Source: Stieleria mannarensis (GTDB taxonomy: Bacteria > Planctomycetota > Planctomycetia > Pirellulales > Pirellulaceae). From it: 64,000 nt of DNA. The notes beneath the pieces are model-generated. The model did no database searches. It was not told the origin of the DNA and was given only the letters and a program-made list of their open reading frames with translations. Position numbers and translations under genes: made by a program. This document shows, piece by piece, positions 53,220 to 62,002 of the stretch (its first letter is position 1; each line of letters opens with the position of its first letter). The stretch spans positions 62,001-126,000 of the forward strand of contig NZ_JACEHH010000023.1 of NCBI RefSeq assembly GCF_014154935.1. The letters run 5' to 3'.

Positions 53220-55067
53220 ATGTCGTCCGTCCCCCCGGCACCACCGCCACCCCCGTCCAGCGGCGATCCACGCGATCGCAGCCCCTGGGCATCGGACGAC
53301 GCCAACCCCTTGCCGCCATCTGAATCGAAATCTCCATCGCCGCCCGAGCCGCCGTCGGAGCTGTTGATCGATTCGGACCAAGAAACGCTGGGAGGCGATC
53401 AGGCCGCAGCCGAGCCCACCGGCGCCCGGTCCGCTACGGCCGGCCCACCGGCCAGCCACGCCAAACCGGGGGGACGGGATAACCGTATTTCGGACCGCCC
53501 GGCCAAGTCGATTCCGCCGCCGCCACCGCCGCCGCGTGCAACCTTGCCGCCCACGCGACCGATCGCCGAAGTGTCCGTGCCGCGAAGCGGGATCGGATCG
53601 GCCGTCACACGCTGGCGCGGAAGTCTGCCCGAAATCACGCCCGTCGCCGCTGATGCCGACGATTCCAATTCATCGATCGCGGCGGCCGACCAGGAGGATC
53701 CGACCGCCGAAGTCACCCGGTCGGCGCCCTCGTGGCTGCTCAGCTTGGTGATTCATTTGATCGTGCTGCTGGTGCTGGCCCTGATCACTTCCCCACCGGG
53801 CAACGGGTTCACCCATCTGGTGCTCGATTTCGGAATCAGCAACGACGCCGTCGAGGACGCGTTGGATTTAGACCTTTCCACGCCGCTGACCGAGGACCTG
53901 ATCGAAGCCCCCGAGGACGCGCTCGACGACACGCTGGTGGAGTCGGAGATCCCGGAGATCTTCGAAATGGTCCAGCCGGCCGAAATGGAAGCCATCGAGC
54001 CCGTACTGCTGGGTGCCGAGCCGATCGAGATCTCGAAACCGATGTTCAGTGGCCGGACCGGGGCGATGCGGAAAGCCTTGATGGCGATGTACGGCGGGAC
54101 CGAGGAAACGGCCAACGCCGTCAAACTGGGGCTCGCATGGCTGAAACGTCAACAAAATCGCAGCGGGTACTGGAGCATGGTGCGGCCGTACAGCAACGGC
54201 GCCGTGTCAGAAAACCGGACGGCCGCGACCGCGATGGCCTTGCTGGCGTTTGCCGGTGACGGGAACACCCACCTGGAAGGCCCCTACCGCGTCGAGGTCG
54301 AAAAGGGGGTCAAGTACCTGGTCTCGCAGCAGGACCGCGGCGGGTTCATGGCCGGTTCGGCGCGTGGGAATGAACGAACCTATGCCCAAGCCCAAGCGAC
54401 GATCGCCTTGTGCGAATTGTACGGCATGACGAAGGATTCTTGGTTGCGAGCCTACGCCCAGCGCGCCGTCGATTATGCGCTCAAAGCCCAGGCGTCCGAT
54501 GGCGGCTGGCGCTACCGGCCCAACGAGCCCGGTGATACCTCCGTGACCGGTTGGTACGTGATGGCGCTGCAAAGTGCCCGCGGTGCCGGACTGGAGGTCG
54601 ATCAGGGACAGATGAATCGAATCAGCAACTACCTTGATGCGGCCAGCGTCTACTACGGTTCCGGCTATGCCTATCAACCCGGTCGCTCCGACGCCACGCC
54701 GACGATGACCGCCGAGGGTTTGTTGTGCCGCCAGTATCTCGGTTGGGAACGCAACCACGGCCCGCTCCAAGACGGATTGAAATTGTTGCGTGCCGATGCC
54801 CCCTTCGATATCAACCGGCAAAACGTTTATTACTGGTACTACGCCACCCAGGTCTTTCACCACGTCGGCGGTCCGCTGTGGACTGAGTGGAATGATCAGA
54901 TGAAAGTCAAATTGCCGGCACTGCAAATCAAGGACGGCAGCGAACGCGGCAGTTGGGCGCCCCAGGGAGATCGCTGGAGTATCGGCGGCCGGCTCTACAC
55001 GACCTGCTTGTCGATCTATTGCCTGGAAGTTTATTACCGCCACCTGCCGCTGTACGACCAACAGTAG
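53220..55067 (+). CDS. membrane-anchored cyclase-fold (prenyltransferase/squalene-cyclase repeat) protein
   Basis: A 615-residue protein from MSSVPPAPPPPPS. The first 160 residues are a Pro/Ser/Ala-rich cytosolic segment. One transmembrane helix sits at about 171-191 (LLSLVIHLIVLLVLAL). An acidic linker follows, then an alpha/alpha-barrel domain with repeated GxW-type units: LAWLKRQQNRSGYW, YLVSQQDRGGFM, YALKAQASDGGW and a late YYWYYATQVFHH. It is the fold of squalene cyclases and prenyltransferases but lacks the DxDD cyclase motif, so it is probably a non-catalytic or differently acting relative. The upstream 43-codon extension to 53091 is less likely. Confidence 0.75.
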   Translation: MSSVPPAPPPPPSSGDPRDRSPWASDDANPLPPSESKSPSPPEPPSELLIDSDQETLGGDQAAAEPTGARSATAGPPASHAKPGGRDNRISDRPAKSIPPPPPPPRATLPPTRPIAEVSVPRSGIGSAVTRWRGSLPEITPVAADADDSNSSIAAADQEDPTAEVTRSAPSWLLSLVIHLIVLLVLALITSPPGNGFTHLVLDFGISNDAVEDALDLDLSTPLTEDLIEAPEDALDDTLVESEIPEIFEMVQPAEMEAIEPVLLGAEPIEISKPMFSGRTGAMRKALMAMYGGTEETANAVKLGLAWLKRQQNRSGYWSMVRPYSNGAVSENRTAATAMALLAFAGDGNTHLEGPYRVEVEKGVKYLVSQQDRGGFMAGSARGNERTYAQAQATIALCELYGMTKDSWLRAYAQRAVDYALKAQASDGGWRYRPNEPGDTSVTGWYVMALQSARGAGLEVDQGQMNRISNYLDAASVYYGSGYAYQPGRSDATPTMTAEGLLCRQYLGWERNHGPLQDGLKLLRADAPFDINRQNVYYWYYATQVFHHVGGPLWTEWNDQMKVKLPALQIKDGSERGSWAPQGDRWSIGGRLYTTCLSIYCLEVYYRHLPLYDQQ

Positions 55068-55131
55068 GGATTGTTGCCGGCTTATGCCTTGAAGAGCGGG
55101 AATCGCCAGGTGGTTCCAATGGCACGGGGTT

Positions 55132-55193
55132 GTAGCTACCTTCGCCAGAAGGTGATCCCCGCCGTTCTCCACGCTCTGGCGAGCGTAGCTACG
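55132..55193. repeat. dispersed palindromic repeat R1, copy F
   Basis: Both arms intact (GTAGCTACCTTCGCCAGAAG and CTCTGGCGAGCGTAGCTACG), between convergent genes. Confidence 0.85.
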
Positions 55194-55223
55194 AATAATG
55201 ATGCGACTCCGCCAATACCGCTG

Positions 55224-55679
55224 CTACCCCCACACCCGCAGGCCCCAATCGGCCAGCGTGACCGCGGCGATCGCGATCAAGGCGATGGTGTAGCGCCGGA
55301 TCGTTCGGTCGGCCGGCATTTGTCCCCTCCGTACGATTTGCAGCAGCGTGCCCAGACTGCACATCGCGTAGATCGCCAACAACAAACCGCCCGCATTGGC
55401 GGCCGCCGCGGCGCGAAACTCTCCCTTGACCGCGTGTGCCCACGACGTTGTCATCCCACAACTGGGACAGCGGATTCCGAACAGCACGCGAATGCTGCAC
55501 GGGGGCAGCCCGAGTTGATGATGCGTGCCCAATCCGGCCGAATCGGGCTGCAGCGACCAGGCGGTCGTCAGCAATCCGACCACCCCGACTGCGGCGATCG
55601 CGGCAGCGATCCGCAGCAATCCGGCGCGTCTCCCCGTCGTGGTGCGATCGGGCTGCGTTCGCGGTTGCAAGGTTTCCAC
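55224..55679 (-). CDS. DUF2752 membrane protein
   Basis: About 151 residues from GTG 55679; other starts up to 55772 are possible. The family motif CPSCGMTTSWAHAVKGEF with two cysteines lies between hydrophobic helices, and a short C-terminal helix ends LADWGLRVWG. DUF2752 proteins are small membrane proteins of unknown role, widespread in planctomycetes. Its 5' end faces the divergent sugar-isomerase gene. Confidence 0.78.
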   Translation of the reverse strand: METLQPRTQPDRTTTGRRAGLLRIAAAIAAVGVVGLLTTAWSLQPDSAGLGTHHQLGLPPCSIRVLFGIRCPSCGMTTSWAHAVKGEFRAAAAANAGGLLLAIYAMCSLGTLLQIVRRGQMPADRTIRRYTIALIAIAAVTLADWGLRVWG

Positions 55680-55829
55680 GCGATCGATTGTGTGGCAATT
55701 TTCGAGGGAAGAGAACGAAAGGGGGCGATGGCCGAAACGCGTCTCGGGGGCCGTTGGGCCCGTGCGAACCAATCCGCCGGCTGTTATTCTGGCGATTCGT
55801 CAAACCCCTCCGCAACCTCAGCAGAAACT

Positions 55830-56648
55830 GTGCCCGTGAAGTACGCCATTTGTAACGAGACCTTCGGCGACATGCCACTTGATCAAGCGCTTCAAATCGC
55901 TCACCAGGCGGGATACACCGGCTGGGAAGTGGCCCCGTTCATGCTCACCGACGACGTGACGCAATTCACCGCCGACCAGCGCGCCCGCTATCGCGACGCC
56001 GTGGCCGCCGCGGGGCTGGAAATCATCGGGTTGCATTGGTTGTTGGCCAAAACGGAAGGCTTTCATCTGACGACGTTGGACGAAACGGTCCGCCGGAAAA
56101 CGAGCGACTATTTCTGCGAACTGGCCCGACTGTGCCGCGATCTGGGGGGCGATGTGATGGTCTTGGGGTCACCCCAGCAACGGAATTTCCCGCCCTCTCA
56201 GACCGAAGAACAGGCGATGGAGGCCGCGGCGGATTGTTTGCGCGGCGTCGTATCGACGCTGAACGAATGCGGCGTCCGAATTGCGATCGAGCCGTTGGGG
56301 CGAGGCGAAGGCAACTTTCTCAACACCGCCGCGGCCGGTCGCGATCTGATGAATCGGATCGACAGCCCACAGGTGGGGCTGCACCTGGACGTCAAAGCGA
56401 TGAGCGACGAACCGACTCCGGTCCCCCAGATCATTCGCGACAACGCCGACGTGATGATGCACTTTCATGCCAACGATCCCAACCTGCTGGGACCGGGCAT
56501 GGGAGACGTCGACTTTCGACCGATCTTTGAAGCCGTCAACGAAGTCGGATACGACGGTTGGACCAGCGTCGAGGTCTTTGATTACTCGTTGGGGGCCGAA
56601 GCGATCGCGCGACAGAGTATGGCCAATATGATCGCCGCCCAGCCGTGA
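55830..56648 (+). CDS. TIM-barrel sugar-phosphate isomerase/epimerase-like protein
   Basis: A 272-residue protein of the xylose-isomerase-like (AP endonuclease 2) superfamily. It begins at GTG 55830 or 55836 just before KYAICNETFGDMPLDQAL. Metal ligands are expected in IAIEPLGRGEGNF, LHLDVKAMSDE, MMHFHANDPN and TSVEVFDY, matching the family's Glu-Asp-His-Glu set. It acts on a sugar or polyol that cannot be named. Its stop TGA shares one base with the ATG of the next gene (TGATG). Confidence 0.82.
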   Translation: MPVKYAICNETFGDMPLDQALQIAHQAGYTGWEVAPFMLTDDVTQFTADQRARYRDAVAAAGLEIIGLHWLLAKTEGFHLTTLDETVRRKTSDYFCELARLCRDLGGDVMVLGSPQQRNFPPSQTEEQAMEAAADCLRGVVSTLNECGVRIAIEPLGRGEGNFLNTAAAGRDLMNRIDSPQVGLHLDVKAMSDEPTPVPQIIRDNADVMMHFHANDPNLLGPGMGDVDFRPIFEAVNEVGYDGWTSVEVFDYSLGAEAIARQSMANMIAAQP

Positions 56649-57577
56649 TGCGCACCCGACTTGCTCCGTCACCGACCGGGGCGCAGCATCTGGGCAATGC
56701 ACGCACCCACTTGATCGCCTACTGGGCGGCGCGTCAAAGCGGCGGAGAGTTGGTCTTTCGAATTGACGACCTTGATTCGCCCCGGGTCAAGACCTGGGCG
56801 ATCGAGCAGGCGATCGAGGACATTCGCTGGTTGGGGATCGATTGGGACGGCCCGCCGACGCTGCAAACCGAGCACCGGCCCCGCTATCGGGAAACGCTCA
56901 CGACGATCACCGGCGGGCGAAACCTCGCCTATCCCTGTGTCTGTTCGCGGAAGGACATTGCCGAGGCGTTGTCGGCTCCGCATGAGAATCGTTTTCGTGG
57001 CGAGGGGCCGGTCTATCCGGGAACCTGTGCGGGCTATCAAGACGGGGACCCGATCCCGCCGCAGGTGCATTGTTGGCGGCTGCGTGTCAGCGACGAAACG
57101 TTGGCGTTTGACGATGCGGTCCTCGGCCGGCAGCGTTGTAATCCTGCCAGAGAGCTGGGGGATTTCCCGATCACGACCAAAGACGATCAGGTCTCGTATC
57201 AATTGGCCGTCGTGGTGGACGACGTGTCTCAGAACGTGGACTGGGTCATTCGTGGCAACGACTTGGTCGCCAGCACGTTTCGCCAACTGGAACTTTACCG
57301 CCATCTGGGTTGTCCGCCGCCGCACTATGCCCATGTGCCATTGGTCCGGGGCGCTGACGGGCGACGACTGGCCAAGCGTCACGGGGATACTCGGTTGAGT
57401 CACTATCGCGAGCGTGGGGTGGCTGCCGAAGCGATCGTCGGTTGGGCGGCCCATTCGTTGGGGCTATCCGACACGGCGGAACCTCAAAAAGCCGCGGACC
57501 TGATCGACCACTTCGACTGGTCTCGTTTGCCCAAGCAAGACACGGTGGTCGACCCCGAGCGATTGTTCGGATTGTGA
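56648..57577 (+). CDS. gluQ: glutamyl-Q tRNA(Asp) synthetase
   Basis: A 309-residue truncated glutamyl-tRNA-synthetase paralogue that glutamylates queuosine on tRNA(Asp). It has the HIGH-like PSPTGAQHLGNA, RIDDLDSPRV, zinc ligands in YPCVCSRKDI with a later YPGTC, and the KMSKS-like RRLAKRHGD. It lacks the anticodon-binding domain, as expected. ATG 56648 overlaps the upstream stop by one base. Confidence 0.92.
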   Translation: MRTRLAPSPTGAQHLGNARTHLIAYWAARQSGGELVFRIDDLDSPRVKTWAIEQAIEDIRWLGIDWDGPPTLQTEHRPRYRETLTTITGGRNLAYPCVCSRKDIAEALSAPHENRFRGEGPVYPGTCAGYQDGDPIPPQVHCWRLRVSDETLAFDDAVLGRQRCNPARELGDFPITTKDDQVSYQLAVVVDDVSQNVDWVIRGNDLVASTFRQLELYRHLGCPPPHYAHVPLVRGADGRRLAKRHGDTRLSHYRERGVAAEAIVGWAAHSLGLSDTAEPQKAADLIDHFDWSRLPKQDTVVDPERLFGL

Positions 57578-57858
57578 GCATCGTCGCGTCCACGGTCTGA
57601 TTGACGGCTACCCAATCGCTTGCGTTTAGCCAAACACAGACGGTTCTCTCGATGCGTCAGGGCAAACGCGATTGCGAGTCCGCGCCACGGCATCCCGCCG
57701 CAAAATCGATTGACCGACGCGGCGAAATCGCATCGGCTCGGTCGATGATGGAGCGACAGCGAGGTGTGCCGAGCCGATTGCGACCAAGCCGCCCGCGTTT
57801 TCCCGACTGAAAGAGATCTGAGCAGGACGCGACGAAAAAGGATAAAGGAGTTAGGACA

Positions 57859-59505
57859 GTGAAAACTCATTTGATGCGACACTTCGCACTCATACTCGGG
57901 TTCAGTCTTGGCGGCATTGCTGCCATCGACTGCGCCGCATTCGATTCGGGCTATGCCGCCAACGGCACCTATCAACCGCCTGCTCGATGGAACAACTTTC
58001 GGCATCCCGCAGCGCTGATTCAACCCGCACCGCCAGCCCAAGCGGCGATGCCCTTCGGCGCGACGGTGCAATCGGCCGCGGCACAAAACACGATCGAGGC
58101 GTTGCCGGTCCCCGAAGGCAACCGAGTTTATCCGCCGGTTCCGACCATGCCGCCGGCACCGACCATGCCACAACAGCCCGTGATGCCGCAACAGCCCGCG
58201 GTGCCGCCGGCACCCGGTGTGGCTCCGCAAGCTCACTATCAACCGTACCAACACGCGGCGCCGACGGTCGCCCCGGTGCACGCCCATGGGCCGGTCGCAT
58301 CGCATGGTCCGTCTTGTGACGCACCGTCGTGCACCAGTCCCTACGCTGCTGCTGCGGCGGCGCCCTGGCAAGGTGGCTCCTGTGGAACCTGTGCCACAGC
58401 ACCCGCTCAAGGTCCACGTCCGATCTCTCCCTGGTTCGGCGGCTCCAGCCTGATGTTCTGGAATATCGCCGGCAGCGATGACACGCCGCTGGTGACCGAC
58501 GACAGCAGCATGGTCTTGATGCGAAATCGTGACTTGGAACCGGATGACGACACCAGCTTTGACGTGCACGCGGGCCGTTACTTTGGCTGCGGTCAGTACG
58601 CCGTCGATGTCGGATATATGCTGTGGGATCCGGAATGTCTGTGCCGACAAGTGCCCGACAGCGGTGCTGGGTTGCGGCTGATCAATCCTGCGCTGCAGAC
58701 GGCGTCGATCAATCGCGGTGCCGGTGCGACGACCGTCTACGACGACTACGACATGAACGCCGCGAGTATCCAGGTGATCCGCGACTTGAGGATCCAAAGT
58801 CTGGAAGTCAACCTGGTCGGTTTCGGACTGATGGGCGCGCGACGATTAGGCTCCTGCAGTCCTGCGGCGCCTTGGGGAAGTTGCGGTCTGTTCGGCTGCA
58901 ACGGCAAAGCGTGTGGCGGTGCGATCGGGCCGCTCGCACGAGCCGCCGGCGGACGTCTGCGAATTCTAAACTCCCACGGGTTTCGTTGGTTCCAGCTGGA
59001 AGACGAGCTGGAAATCGGCGGCGATGTCGACGGCATGACCGGTTACGGGGCGAACGATTTGTACTACAAGTCGATCGTCGAGAACAACTTGTTCGGGTAC
59101 CAGTTCGGATCCCGATTGAGCTATTGCATGGGCAGCCGCGCGATGCTGAATTTGGGTGGTAAGATCGGCATCTACGGAAACGACGCCGAATTCTTTCACA
59201 GCATCACGACCACGATGGCCACCGCCTACACCAACTCGCAGGGTGCCGGAGCCGGAGACCTTTACACGCGGCAATCCGACGTCTCGCTGGCCGGACTGGG
59301 GGAATTGGACCTCGGTTTGGGCTACCGAATCAGCAGCTGCTGGAGCGTCAACGGTGGCTATCGCGTGTTGGCGGCTTGCGGCGTGGCGACGGCCGTGGGC
59401 CAAATGCCGACCGAATACACCTCCGCCACTTCGGCCGGGGCGGTGCGTGCCGACGACAGCCTGATCCTGCACGGCGCCTACATCGGGTTCGACTACAACT
59501 GGTAG
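57859..59505 (+). CDS. second BBP7-type outer-membrane protein
   Basis: A 548-residue protein. The GTG start is supported by AAAGGAG 8 bases upstream (57844-57850). A signal peptide ends near DCAAF. A Pro/Ala/Met/Gln-rich segment (about 50-170, with PTMPPAP and VMPQQPA/AVPPAP units) follows, then the barrel-type domain with GSSLMFWNIAGSDDTP, RYFGCGQYAVDVGYMLW, FRWFQLEDELEIGGD and an aromatic C-terminus (GFDYNW). It resembles the BBP7 family only distantly; cysteines in two clusters could form disulfides. Role in the outer membrane inferred. Confidence 0.75.
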   Translation: MKTHLMRHFALILGFSLGGIAAIDCAAFDSGYAANGTYQPPARWNNFRHPAALIQPAPPAQAAMPFGATVQSAAAQNTIEALPVPEGNRVYPPVPTMPPAPTMPQQPVMPQQPAVPPAPGVAPQAHYQPYQHAAPTVAPVHAHGPVASHGPSCDAPSCTSPYAAAAAAPWQGGSCGTCATAPAQGPRPISPWFGGSSLMFWNIAGSDDTPLVTDDSSMVLMRNRDLEPDDDTSFDVHAGRYFGCGQYAVDVGYMLWDPECLCRQVPDSGAGLRLINPALQTASINRGAGATTVYDDYDMNAASIQVIRDLRIQSLEVNLVGFGLMGARRLGSCSPAAPWGSCGLFGCNGKACGGAIGPLARAAGGRLRILNSHGFRWFQLEDELEIGGDVDGMTGYGANDLYYKSIVENNLFGYQFGSRLSYCMGSRAMLNLGGKIGIYGNDAEFFHSITTTMATAYTNSQGAGAGDLYTRQSDVSLAGLGELDLGLGYRISSCWSVNGGYRVLAACGVATAVGQMPTEYTSATSAGAVRADDSLILHGAYIGFDYNW

Positions 59506-59525
59506 GGTGAGCGGTGTTTGAAATT

Positions 59526-59712
59526 CACCCTCCCTGGAAGGGAGGGGCGAGCGTAGCGAGGGGAGGGTTTTCTCGTGGTGTTTGAGTGCACTCGAGCGAC
59601 GGCGAACCCTCCCCGCCTTGTTCCCAGAAGGCAATGGTGTCTACACAAGTTACCAGGGCTCCCTTCTCCCCCCGGCTTTGCGGGGGAGAAGGGCCGGGGA
59701 TGAGGGGGCTCG
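59526..59712. repeat. repeat-rich spacer with two GC hairpins
   Basis: 59526-59568 contains CACCCTCCC...GGGAGGG arms related to R5. 59661-59693 is a perfect 12-bp stem (CCCTTCTCCCCC with GGGGGAGAAGGG) without a T-run, so it is a repeat and not an obvious terminator. The spacer 59506-59829 holds no gene. Confidence 0.65.
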
Positions 59713-59792
59713 TGACCCGAACAATGCTAACGGAGTGGGGCCGCACGCCGTTCGGGTGTAACGTTATTTCGGACGTGACAACCGCAACGGAC

Positions 59793-59816
59793 CCACCTTC
59801 TGGCGAAGGTAGCTAC
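59793..59816. repeat. dispersed repeat R1, half copy
   Basis: Right arm only: CCACCTTCTGGCGAAGG followed by TAGCTAC, immediately beyond the end of the minus-strand nucleoside hydrolase gene. Confidence 0.8.
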
Positions 59817-59829
59817 CAGGGGGAACTGG

Positions 59830-60771
59830 CTACGACTTCTGCCCGGCATAGCGCAAACTTCGGCGGACGAGCCCTTTGACCTCGTCCAGGTCTGCCGTCA
59901 AAGCGACTTCCATGTTGGTTTGCCATTCCGGTCGCAAGCGTTGGTCGAACACCGACATGCCACGGGTGAGCAACCCTTGCGTTTCGACTTTTCCGGCCAT
60001 CTCGGTCCAATCGAACAGTTCCGGTTCGACGACGGCGGCGATTGTCGCCGCGTCGATCAGCGGCACCAGCTCGCGTCCAAGCCGCTGGTGGGCGGTGCGG
60101 AAGGCAAACGGCAGGATCTGGTGCAGCAACTGGCCGGCCCGCGTCTGTTTGGACGGCAGTTGTTCAAGCAGGTCGACGCCGAATTCCACCGCGCCGGTCA
60201 CATCCAGCGGCAGCAGACTCTTGGTGGTCGGCGAGGCAAAGACTTCGCTGGCCGCGGCGGGGTCGAAAAACAGATTGAACTCGGCCACGCTGCTGGCGTT
60301 GCCGGCAACGTTCACCGCGCCGCCACTGATCACGACCTTGTCCAGCAGGTTGACCGCCGCCGGATCGCGCCGGTACAGGCGAGCCAGGTTGGTCAGCGGT
60401 CCCAAGCACACCAGCGTGATTTCGCCGGGATGCTGCCGCGCCAATTCGGCGATCACTTTTTCGCTGGTCGGCAGGTGTTGGCGTTGGGTTTGGCCGATGT
60501 TCAGTTCCCCCAGGCCGCAGGGGCCGTTGAGGAACAGATCGTCGATCGCGGAGGCGGTTTCTGGGGAGACGGCCTTGCCGATCCGCGGGTAACGCGGGGG
60601 ATCCAGCATGGAGACGATCGCGCAGGCGTTGGACGTCGCCTGTTCGGCGGTAACTGTTCCGGCGGTCGCCGTGACGGCCAAAACGTTCAAACGGGGGTCA
60701 AACAGCGATGCCGTCAGGGCGACGGCATCGTCGATTCCGGGGTCGGTGTCGATGATGATTTTTCGTGTCAT
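59830..60771 (-). CDS. cytosolic nucleoside hydrolase
   Basis: A 313-residue inosine/uridine-preferring nucleoside hydrolase with no signal peptide. The family start IIIDTDPGIDDAVAL carries the calcium-binding aspartates. VCLGPLTNLARLY, VVISGGAVNVAGNASSVAEFN and PLDVTG follow. It salvages bases from nucleosides. The true substrate preference is not readable. Its paralogue at 3901-4983 is exported. Confidence 0.92.
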   Translation of the reverse strand: MTRKIIIDTDPGIDDAVALTASLFDPRLNVLAVTATAGTVTAEQATSNACAIVSMLDPPRYPRIGKAVSPETASAIDDLFLNGPCGLGELNIGQTQRQHLPTSEKVIAELARQHPGEITLVCLGPLTNLARLYRRDPAAVNLLDKVVISGGAVNVAGNASSVAEFNLFFDPAAASEVFASPTTKSLLPLDVTGAVEFGVDLLEQLPSKQTRAGQLLHQILPFAFRTAHQRLGRELVPLIDAATIAAVVEPELFDWTEMAGKVETQGLLTRGMSVFDQRLRPEWQTNMEVALTADLDEVKGLVRRSLRYAGQKS

Positions 60772-60890
60772 GGGAAAAGTGTAGGTTGACGGGCGTTTCG
60801 AAACGAGCCCGATCCGCTAAAGTGCTGGGCGTTCCCCTAAACCGACGCGGATGACGCCCAACTCGGCTCACCAGACACCCTGAATTACCG

Positions 60891-61901
60891 ATGACGACCT
60901 TCGAAGACGCGATCCGCCAGGCCCATCGCAACCAGGATCTTCCCGCCGATCAAACGGCAGTCCTGATCGACCAGATGCTCAGCGGAGAAGCCGACCAGGA
61001 GCAGATCGGCCAATTGTTGCTGGCGCTCCGCGACAAAGGCGAAGCGGTTTCGGAAATCGTCGGGGCGGCGACCGCCATGCGCCGCCACATGACCCGCATT
61101 GCCCACCGCCACGATTGCTTGCTGGACACCTGTGGCACCGGCGGCAGCCGCAGCGGATCGTTCAACATCAGCACCGCCGTCGCGATCGTGACCGCCGCCT
61201 GCGGGGTGCCCGTGGCCAAACACGGTAACCGCAAGGCGACCAGCGTGACCGGATCGGCCGATGTGCTGGAAGAATTGGGGGTCGGAATCGAGTCGGACGC
61301 CGATCAGGTCGCTCGACGGTTGGACGAAATCGGTCTGTGCTTCTGTTTTGCTGTCAAATTGCACCCCGCGATGCGACATGTCGTCGGAATCCGACGAAAA
61401 CTGGGGGTCAAAACCCTGTTCAATCTGCTCGGCCCGCTCTGCAACCCGGCCGGCGCGACGCACCAATTGCTGGGCACCAGCAACGTCGATGCCCAGGGGA
61501 AAATTGCCGCCGCGATCGCCCAACTGGGCACCCAGCGGTCGTTCGTCATTCACGCCGCCGATGGCCAGGACGAGGTTTCCTTGGATCGTTACACCGACGC
61601 GGTCGAAGTGGCGGGCAATCAGGTCACCGGGCGATTCCGTTGGACGCCCGAAGATTTCGGATTGCCGCCGACCGATGTCACCGCCCTGGCCGCCAGCGGA
61701 CCCGCCGAAAGCGCCGCGATCATTCGCCGCATCTTGGACGGGGCGAGCGGACCGGCCCGCGACACGGTTGTGGCCGGCGTCGCGGCCGCGCTGCTGCTGA
61801 CCGACAAGGTTGCCTCGCTGGCCGAGGGCGTCTCTCAAGCCGCCGAGGTGATTGACAGCGGGGCGGCAAAGGCCAAATTGGAGCAACTGGCGCGGGCGTA
61901 G
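60891..61901 (+). CDS. trpD: anthranilate phosphoribosyltransferase
   Basis: A 336-residue enzyme joining anthranilate to PRPP in tryptophan synthesis. LDTCGTGGSRSGSFNIS is the PRPP loop, KHGNRKATSVTGSADVLEELG follows, and FNLLGPLCNPAGATHQLLG is the family's second block. No other trp gene is adjacent. The stop codon TAG is part of a half copy of repeat R1. Confidence 0.95.
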   Translation: MTTFEDAIRQAHRNQDLPADQTAVLIDQMLSGEADQEQIGQLLLALRDKGEAVSEIVGAATAMRRHMTRIAHRHDCLLDTCGTGGSRSGSFNISTAVAIVTAACGVPVAKHGNRKATSVTGSADVLEELGVGIESDADQVARRLDEIGLCFCFAVKLHPAMRHVVGIRRKLGVKTLFNLLGPLCNPAGATHQLLGTSNVDAQGKIAAAIAQLGTQRSFVIHAADGQDEVSLDRYTDAVEVAGNQVTGRFRWTPEDFGLPPTDVTALAASGPAESAAIIRRILDGASGPARDTVVAGVAAALLLTDKVASLAEGVSQAAEVIDSGAAKAKLEQLARA

Positions 61902-61922
61902 CTACGCTCGCCAGAGCGTGGA
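61897..61922. repeat. dispersed repeat R1, half copy overlapping the trpD stop
   Basis: Left arm CGTAGCTACGCTCGCCAG and following. The trpD TAG (61899-61901) lies inside it. Confidence 0.8.
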
Positions 61923-62002
61923 ACCCATCCCGTTAACGTTTTCCGGAACTTGCGGTTCCATCCACGTTTCAAAACCACCCACTCGATTCCCAGCCCGACA
62001 CC

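Noticed and set aside
57484-58797. 437-codon minus-strand frame
   Set aside because: It overlaps the end of gluQ and the start of the second BBP7 gene, both well supported on the plus strand.
59661-59693. Perfect 12-bp hairpin as a terminator of the second BBP7 gene
   Set aside because: No T-run follows on either strand and it sits in a repeat-rich spacer, so I list it as a repeat.
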